From contig NZ_QXTG01000002.1 in NCBI RefSeq assembly GCF_003581425.1, positions 434,001-498,000 on the forward strand: a stretch of 64,000 nt of DNA, given 5' to 3'. Under the pieces are notes generated by a model. That model worked only from the letters and a program-made list of their open reading frames with translations, did not search any database and was not told the DNA's origin. The translations under genes were made by a program, and so were the position numbers. Numbering within the stretch: position 1 is the first letter of the stretch; every line of letters begins with the position of its first letter. Positions 59,071-64,000 of the stretch are shown piece by piece. This DNA is from Amnibacterium setariae. GTDB taxonomy: Bacteria > Actinomycetota > Actinomycetes > Actinomycetales > Microbacteriaceae.

Positions 59071-60093
59071 GTGCGAGGCAGGTGGACCATGCCGGCGGAG
59101 ACCGCGGCGCAGGAGCGGATCTGGATGGCGTTCCCACGGCCGAACGCGACGTTCGGGACCGGGGAGGCGGAGTCCGCGGCCTGGGCCGCGGTGGCGAACG
59201 CGGTCGCCGCGTTCGAGCCGGTGACGATGCTCGTCGACCCGGTCGCCCGCGCCGCCGCCGAGCGCCTGCTCGACGGCGCGATCGAGCTGCGGGAGACGCC
59301 GCTCGACGACGCCTGGCTGCGTGACTCGGGGCCCACCTTCGTGCTGGACGAGGCGGGCGCGCTCGGCGCGGTCGACTGGACCTTCAACGGCTGGGGCGAC
59401 CACGACTGGTCCGAGTGGGGCCGGGACCGGTTCGTCGGCGCGACGGTCGGCGAGGCGGCGAGCGCCGAGGTGCTGCCGTCGCTGCTCGTCAACGAGGGCG
59501 GCGGCATCCACGTCGACGGCGAGGGCACCGTGCTGCTCACCGAGACGGTGCAGCTCGACCCCCGCCGGAACCCGTACGCCGACCGCGCCCGGGTCGAGGC
59601 CGAGCTCGCCCGCACCATCGGCGCGACGCACGCGGTCTGGCTGCCGCGCGGCCTGACCCGCGACTACGAGCGATACGGCACGACCGGCCACGTCGACATC
59701 TGCGCCACCATCCCGTCGCCCGGGCGCGTGCTGCTGCACGACCAGCGCGACCCCGGCCACCCGGACCACGCCGTGTCCGCCCTGCTGCGGGAGGTGCTCG
59801 AGCAGGCGGTCGACGCCGCCGGGCGGTCCTTCGAGATCGTGCCCCTGCCGGCGCCGGAGACGCTCCGCGACGACGAGGGCTTCGTGGACTGGTCGTACGT
59901 CAACCACGTGGTGGTGAACGACGGGGTGATCGCCTGCGGCTTCGGCGAGGAGCGCGCCGACGCGGTCGCCCGCGACGTGCTCGCGGAGGCGTACCCCGGG
60001 CGCCGCGTGGTCACCGTCGACGCCCGCGCGATCTTCGCGTGCGGCGGCGGCATCCACTGCATCACGCAGCAGCAGCCGGCCTCCCGCGCCTGA
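59071..60093 (+). CDS. aguA: Agmatine deiminase
   Basis: A 340-aa enzyme that converts agmatine to N-carbamoylputrescine and ammonia, in putrescine synthesis or agmatine use. Family motifs run in order: RWTMPAETAAQERIWMAFP at the start, DDAWLRDSGPTFV, WTFNGWGDHDW, LLVNEGGGIHVDG, TTGHVDICA, and the catalytic Cys330 in CGGGIHCITQQ. GTG 59071 was chosen over ATG 59089 because the family begins with the RW-MPAET segment and CAGGAT ends 6 bp upstream. It is divergent from the rhodopsin gene; no other polyamine gene is nearby. Confidence 0.92.
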   Translation: MRGRWTMPAETAAQERIWMAFPRPNATFGTGEAESAAWAAVANAVAAFEPVTMLVDPVARAAAERLLDGAIELRETPLDDAWLRDSGPTFVLDEAGALGAVDWTFNGWGDHDWSEWGRDRFVGATVGEAASAEVLPSLLVNEGGGIHVDGEGTVLLTETVQLDPRRNPYADRARVEAELARTIGATHAVWLPRGLTRDYERYGTTGHVDICATIPSPGRVLLHDQRDPGHPDHAVSALLREVLEQAVDAAGRSFEIVPLPAPETLRDDEGFVDWSYVNHVVVNDGVIACGFGEERADAVARDVLAEAYPGRRVVTVDARAIFACGGGIHCITQQQPASRA

Positions 60094-60144
60094 CCCCGCC
60101 GCCCTTTTCTCCCGACAGCCTCGAGACCACCCCGCGGGTCCGGG

Positions 60145-60183
60145 ATGGTTTCGGCACGGGCGCGGAGCGCCCGGCTCAACCAT
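60145..60183 (+). repeat. Dispersed hairpin repeat, module 1 (copy B)
   Basis: Outer arms ATGGTT and AACCAT with the same CGGGCGC/GCGCCCG-type core as at 35129. Relative to that copy, the arm changes are compensatory. A fragment of module 2 (CCTCGAGACCACC) precedes it at 60120-60132. Confidence 0.75.
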
Positions 60184-60190
60184 CGTGTCC

Positions 60191-60230
60191 CGCTGATCGA
60201 GGTGCGAAGGCAGCGAGCCTCGAGACCACC
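60191..60230 (+). repeat. Dispersed hairpin repeat, module 2 (copy B1)
   Basis: A GCTGATCGAGGTGCGAAGGC ... GAGCCTCGAGACCACC version of the module, directly after copy B of module 1, as at 35181. Confidence 0.72.
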
Positions 60231-60260
60231 CGCCCGCGCCGTCCGACCGCGCCCCACATC

Positions 60261-60300
60261 GCTGGTCGAGGTGCGAGCGCAACGAGCCTCGAGACCATCC
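60261..60300 (+). repeat. Dispersed hairpin repeat, module 2 (copy B2)
   Basis: A second tandem copy, GCTGGTCGAGGTGCGAGCGC ... GAGCCTCGAGACCATCC, 31 bp after copy B1 and 57 bp before the DUF222/HNH reading frame. Confidence 0.72.
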
Positions 60301-60356
60301 CGAGCCTCTCCCATCGCCCGGGTCCGCTGTCGGACCCCTCCTCTACATTCGGAGAC

Positions 60357-61801
60357 GTGTTCGAGGACGTCCCTGACGGCGAGACCTCCCGGGTGTGGAC
60401 CCGCGAGGAGGCCGACGCGTGGGACGCGCTCGCCGAGGACGACCGCCGCGCGCAGCTGCCGCCGGACGAGCGGTACCGGGAGCAGTTCGGCCCCCACGCG
60501 GTCCCGGACAAGGCCTGGCTCGCCGCCGCGCTCACCGAGGACGCCGCCGTCTACACGCAGGACCTCGCCGTGCAGGCCGACCGGATGCGCATCCTCGCCG
60601 ACGCCCACCGCATCGCCGCCCTGCTCACCGCCTACGAACGGTCCCTCATCGACCTCGCACACCGCTTCGGTGCCGCCTACGGCACCCGAGCGGGCTCGGT
60701 GCGCAGGCGTTCTTCCGCTCCTTCGGCCTCCAGACCGGCGCACATCCCGCCGCCGTGGCGGGCGAAGTCGACGCCGGCCTGATCCTCCGCGACCGCCTCC
60801 CGCTCACCTGGAGGGCGTTCCAAGCCGGCCAGGCGTCCTGGAACCGGATGCGGACCGTCGTCCGCGAAGCCGAGGGGCTCGACGCGGAGCACTGGGCGGC
60901 GTACGACGCGGTCGCCGCGGTGAAGGTCGTCTCCTCCACGCGGCTGAGGGACGACCTCCGAAAGGCGCGGGCGCGGCTCGATGACGAGGCCGCCGCGAAG
61001 CGCGCCCGCACCACGCACGAGCGCCGCCGCACGAGCCTCGAGCTCGGCCACGACGGCGGCGTCGCGTTCGTCGCGGAAGGGCTCGCCGCCGACTGGGTGC
61101 CGATCAACGACGCGCTGCACAGGGCGGCCGTCGGCGCGCACGGCGTCGAGGGTGAGACCCGCGGCGTCGCCCAGCTCCGCCACGACATCGCCCTCGACAT
61201 CCTCCGCAACGGCCTCCAGTCGCCCGCCACGGACGGAGCGCTCGTACCCCAGCGCAAGCCCGTGCAGGTCCAGCTGATCCTGACGGTGCCCGCGCTCGCT
61301 TGGCTCGGGAAGACGAAGGAGCAGGCGCAGCTCACCGGCTACGGCCCGATCGACCTCGAGACCGCGAAGGCCCTCGCCGGGACCGCGACCTCGTTCATCC
61401 GCGTGCTGACCGACCCCATCACCGGAGTCCGCCTGACGATGGACCGCAAGGTCTACGCGCCGCCGGCCGACCTCGCTCGCTGGGTGAAGATCCGCGACGG
61501 ACGGTCCCGGTTCCCCAGCTCGACGACCGCGCCGCACCTGGCCGACATCGACCACGCCCGGGAATGGCAGCACGGCGGCACCACCGACGCCGCCAACCTC
61601 GTCACCCTCGGCCGCACCGACCACAACCTGAAATCAGCAGGCCTCTTCACCGAGGGCTCGGTCGAGGACGACGGCACCGTCGGCTGGAACGAGGCCTGGG
61701 GCCACCACTTCGAGGACCCGCCGAACGACCCCCTCGACCCCGCACCGCCCGATCTCCTCCCACCGCCGGGCCCCGCCGACGACGGCTCCTGCCCCTTCTG
61801 A
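60357..61801 (+). pseudogene. DUF222/HNH endonuclease, frameshifted
   Basis: A DUF222-HNH (13E12-type) gene in two frames. The first part, from GTG 60357 (CGGAGA 3-4 bp upstream), reads to about 60690 (LADAHRIAALLTAYERSLID, HRFGAAYGT). The family then continues one frame over as GAQAFFRSFGLQTGAHPAAV through to the stop at 61801. The HNH region LADIDHAREWQHGGTTDAAN and DHNLKSAGLF keeps the His/Asn residues. The Cys pair usually before it (CRFPGC) is SRFPSS, and the later Cys is Gly (LGRTDHN), so zinc binding is lost. Either a sequencing error or a decayed gene; the missing cysteines favour decay. It lies next to the repeat cluster. Confidence 0.8.
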
Positions 61802-61992
61802 GCCGCACAGTCGTTCCGCATCAGGCGTCGGGCCGACACGCCGCTCGTTTTCCACTCTTCCGGCGAGCGGGACGGACCTGGAAGAACTCCCGCGCCACGC
61901 CGAGAAGCAGCCGATCCGTGACCGTCAACGGCTGACGGCACGCCCCCAGGCACGGAAGAATGGAATCGTGCCCGCCCAGCCCGCCTTCGCGC

Positions 61993-63513
61993 ATGCCTGA
62001 GCGCGATCCAGGTCCGGGCGACGTCCTCGCCGGCCGCTACGAGATCCAGACCGAGCTCGGCAAGGGCGGCATGGCGACCGTCTTCAGCGGTCTCGACCGC
62101 CGCCTGCAGCGCCGGGTCGCCATCAAGGTCTTCCGGGGCGGCTTCTCCGAGGCCGTCGACCCGAAGCGCACGACCCAGGAGATGCGGCTGCTCGCGGCCG
62201 TGAACCACCCGTCGGTGGTCTCGGTGCTCGACGCCTCCAACGGCGACGGCGTCTTCGGGGCCTTCCTCGTCATGGAGCTCGTCGTCGGCGACGACCTCGG
62301 CGCCCTGCTGCACCGCGCCCGCGGCCCGCTCGCGGCCGACTTCGCCCGTCGCATCGTCGCGGACGTCGCGGGCGCCCTCGCCGTGCTGCACGCGCAGGGC
62401 GTCGTGCACCGCGACGTGAAGCCGGCGAACATCCTCGTGCCGACCGCCGCGGCCGCGTCGACCACGACCGTCTCCGCGAAGCTCACCGACTTCGGGATCG
62501 CGCAGCTCGTCGACGGCGCGCGGCTCACCGGTCCGGAGTCGATCCTCGGCACCGCCGCGTACCTGAGCCCGGAGCAGGTCCGCGGCGCCGCCCCGCGCCC
62601 CGCGAGCGACATCTACTCGCTCGGCCTCGTGCTGCTGGAGGCGCTCACCGGCAAGCGGGCCTTCCCCGGGCCCGCCGCGGAGGCCGCGATGGCGCGGCTC
62701 CAGCGCCCGCCGGCCCTGCCCGAGGACGCCTCCCCCGCCCTCGCCGACCTGCTGTCGCGGATGACCGCGCTCGACCCGGAGCACCGCCCGTCGGCGTCGG
62801 ACGTCGCCGCCTCCCTCCGGGAGCTGCTCGTCGGCCGCGTCACCGCCCCCGAGGCGGCGCAGACGGCGCCGACGCCCGTCGCGGGCCTCGTCCCGTCGCC
62901 GCTGCCGCCGCGCCCCGCCGACGCGACCCTGCCGCAGGAGCCGTTCTTCACGCCGAGCCGCGGCATGCCGCTCTCCGGCCCGGTCCCGGTCACGGCCGCC
63001 ACCGCTGCGAAGGCGCGCACCCGACGGAAGTTCCCGACCGTGCTCGCCGTCTCCGCGGCCGCGCTGGCCGCCGCCGTCACCGGCGTCGCGGTGACCGCGG
63101 CGACGACCGTGAACGCGCCGGCGCAGGGCCGGCAGGACACCGCCGTCACCGCACCGGCCAAGCCCGGGAAGCCGCAGCAGCCGGCAGGGCAGGCCGCGGT
63201 CGGCGACGCCGCGGACGTCGGCGCCGCGGTGACGAAGCCCAGGCCGACCCGGACCACCCCGACGCCGAAGCCGACCGCGACGACGTCGACCCCGACGCCC
63301 ACCGCGGGCGCGACGACCCCGCCGCCCGCCACGGGCGGCACGCCCACCCCGAGCGCGCCGCAGGGCGGCACGACGGCACCGTCGCAGCCGGATCCGGAGC
63401 CGACCGCGCCGGTCGCGACCGACCCCGGCTCGACCGGCAGCAGCAGCACCCCGACGGACGCGGACACGCCGCCGACCATCGACGTGCCGCTCGTGGACGT
63501 CTCCGCCGCCTGA
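61993..63513 (+). CDS. Membrane Ser/Thr protein kinase with Pro/Thr-rich tail
   Basis: A 506-aa Hanks-type kinase. The kinase domain covers about 14-280: LGKGGMATVFSG, Lys45 in VAIKVF, VVHRDVKPANILV (His139-Asp141), LTDFGIAQ and YLSPEQVRG. A juxtamembrane linker leads to one TM helix (about 347-370). The external tail (about 375-506) is Pro/Thr/Ala/Ser-rich and disordered, with no PASTA repeat, so it is not a typical PknB. It converges with a PASTA-bearing probable penicillin-binding protein gene. The start is uncertain: ATG 61960 is in frame but the kinase fold begins just after 61993. Confidence 0.88.
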   Translation: MPERDPGPGDVLAGRYEIQTELGKGGMATVFSGLDRRLQRRVAIKVFRGGFSEAVDPKRTTQEMRLLAAVNHPSVVSVLDASNGDGVFGAFLVMELVVGDDLGALLHRARGPLAADFARRIVADVAGALAVLHAQGVVHRDVKPANILVPTAAAASTTTVSAKLTDFGIAQLVDGARLTGPESILGTAAYLSPEQVRGAAPRPASDIYSLGLVLLEALTGKRAFPGPAAEAAMARLQRPPALPEDASPALADLLSRMTALDPEHRPSASDVAASLRELLVGRVTAPEAAQTAPTPVAGLVPSPLPPRPADATLPQEPFFTPSRGMPLSGPVPVTAATAAKARTRRKFPTVLAVSAAALAAAVTGVAVTAATTVNAPAQGRQDTAVTAPAKPGKPQQPAGQAAVGDAADVGAAVTKPRPTRTTPTPKPTATTSTPTPTAGATTPPPATGGTPTPSAPQGGTTAPSQPDPEPTAPVATDPGSTGSSSTPTDADTPPTIDVPLVDVSAA

Positions 63514-63530
63514 GCGGCACCCGTCACGAC

Positions 63531-63569
63531 GACGCGAGCCGCGCCCCCGACGGGGACGCGGCTCGCGTC
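63531..63569. terminator. Perfect 13-bp hairpin between convergent genes
   Basis: GACGCGAGCCGCG (63531-63543) pairs with CGCGGCTCGCGTC (63557-63569), with an inner CCCC-GAC-GGGG stem in the loop. It is a bidirectional terminator between the kinase gene and the PASTA protein gene. Confidence 0.8.
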
Positions 63570-63588
63570 ATGACGGGCGGCAGGCGGA

Positions 63589-64000
63589 TCAGCCGCTGCC
63601 GTCGGAGGACTGGATCGTCACCTGCGAGCCCGCGGGCAGCTGCGACCCCGCGGCGGGCGAGGTCTGCGCCACCGTCCCCGCCGGCTGCGAGGAGCCGACC
63701 GTGCCGTTCAGGGCCCACGTGTAGCCGGCGGCGACGAGCGCCTGCTCGGCCGCCTCGAGCGGCTGGCCGGTCACGTCCGGCACCGAGCCGGTCTGCGTGG
63801 AGGGCGTCGCCGGCGTGGCGTCAGCGGCCGGTGCGCCGCCGTAGAGGTACTGCGGCAGCGGCGCGGTCCAGCTCGTCGCGCCGCCGTAGTCCTTGTTCAC
63901 CGCCGTCTGGATGTCCTTCCAGACGCAGTGCCTCGCGACCGCGGCAGTGCCGTTCCCGCTGACGTAGCACGGCGTGGTGTCGGGGAACTGCGTGAGGCGC
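63589..64000 (-). CDS. PASTA-domain protein, C-terminal part, probable penicillin-binding protein (partial)
   Basis: The C-terminal 136 codons of a gene that runs past the window end. One PASTA domain is clear: GSVPDVTGQPLEAAEQALVA, AGYTWALNG and AGTVAQTSPAAGSQLPAGSQ. Before it, ARHCVWKDIQTAVNKDYGG and APLPQYLYGG resemble the end of the transpeptidase domain of class A PBPs with PASTA tails; two Cys (in TPCYVSG and RHCVW) could pair outside the cell. It would polymerise and crosslink peptidoglycan. The identity as a PBP is inferred from the short visible part; the PASTA call is firm. Confidence 0.7.
   Translation of the reverse strand, partial: RLTQFPDTTPCYVSGNGTAAVARHCVWKDIQTAVNKDYGGATSWTAPLPQYLYGGAPAADATPATPSTQTGSVPDVTGQPLEAAEQALVAAGYTWALNGTVGSSQPAGTVAQTSPAAGSQLPAGSQVTIQSSDGSG

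Noticed and set aside
60118-60300. CRISPR-like array
   Set aside because: The repeats are imperfect, of two kinds, unevenly spaced and also found singly at 11.5 and 35.2 kb. There are no cas genes; the RecB-like domain at 43.8 kb belongs to a helicase fusion.

Overview
This 64-kb window is very GC-rich (well above 70% by eye), densely packed chromosomal DNA. It has frequent GTG starts, short gaps and many convergent or 4-bp-overlapping genes. The content (DUF222/HNH gene, SIMPL and DUF2510 proteins, DrrAB-type transporter, PASTA protein, an actinobacterial-type proton-pump rhodopsin) and the widespread leaderless promoters (A/T-poor -10 hexamer ending 6-7 bp before the start codon) point to a high-GC Gram-positive actinobacterium, most likely a Microbacteriaceae member; the family is an inference. 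I saw no rRNA, tRNA, CRISPR array, prophage or intact insertion sequence.

Layout. 1-9.9 kb: a truncated membrane protein, a PPOX flavoprotein, a GIY-YIG-like protein, a secreted phytase-like esterase, an aldo/keto reductase, a methyltransferase, an SDR enzyme, a SIMPL protein, and an MMPL exporter divergent from a MarR regulator with a perfect palindrome between them. 9.9-16 kb: a secreted protein with an HExxH...ExxxD signature, a TetR/MFS pair with operator-like palindromes, an epimerase and a lactate-monooxygenase-like enzyme. 16-21.3 kb: a probable PadR-MFS-PAP2-ADP-ribosylglycohydrolase operon and an oxidoreductase. 21.3-25.9 kb: a SulP transporter whose ribosome binding site lies inside a long hairpin, and a two-component system. 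25.9-31.3 kb: pabB, a degenerate-ARH/dual-specificity phosphatase/HAD triple fusion, and small metabolic genes. 31.4-43 kb: a heterodimeric ABC exporter, an HxlR regulator divergent from an LLM-FAD-oxidoreductase fusion, a 1023-aa SARP-type regulator and a DrrAB-type exporter. 43-56.7 kb: two exported DUF1524-type HNH nucleases, a large TM0106 nuclease-helicase, an XRE-cupin regulator, hydrolases, a universal stress protein and small exported proteins. 56.7-60.1 kb: a DSE-motif rhodopsin followed 25 bp later by a Ser/Thr kinase with a C-terminal GAF domain, divergent from agmatine deiminase. 60.1-64 kb: a cluster of dispersed hairpin repeats, a frameshifted DUF222/HNH gene, a second (membrane) Ser/Thr kinase, and the PASTA-bearing end of a probable penicillin-binding protein.

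How parts work together. Most units are small regulator-plus-target pairs (MarR/MMPL, TetR/MFS, PadR/MFS, HxlR/flavin oxidoreductase), consistent with an environmental or plant-associated lifestyle with many efflux and redox responses. The strongest candidates for undescribed biology are the rhodopsin-kinase/GAF pair and the ARH-phosphatase-HAD fusion. The SulP leader hairpin and the dispersed repeat with compensatory arm changes follow. All functional calls rest on reading motifs in the sequence; no database search was possible.
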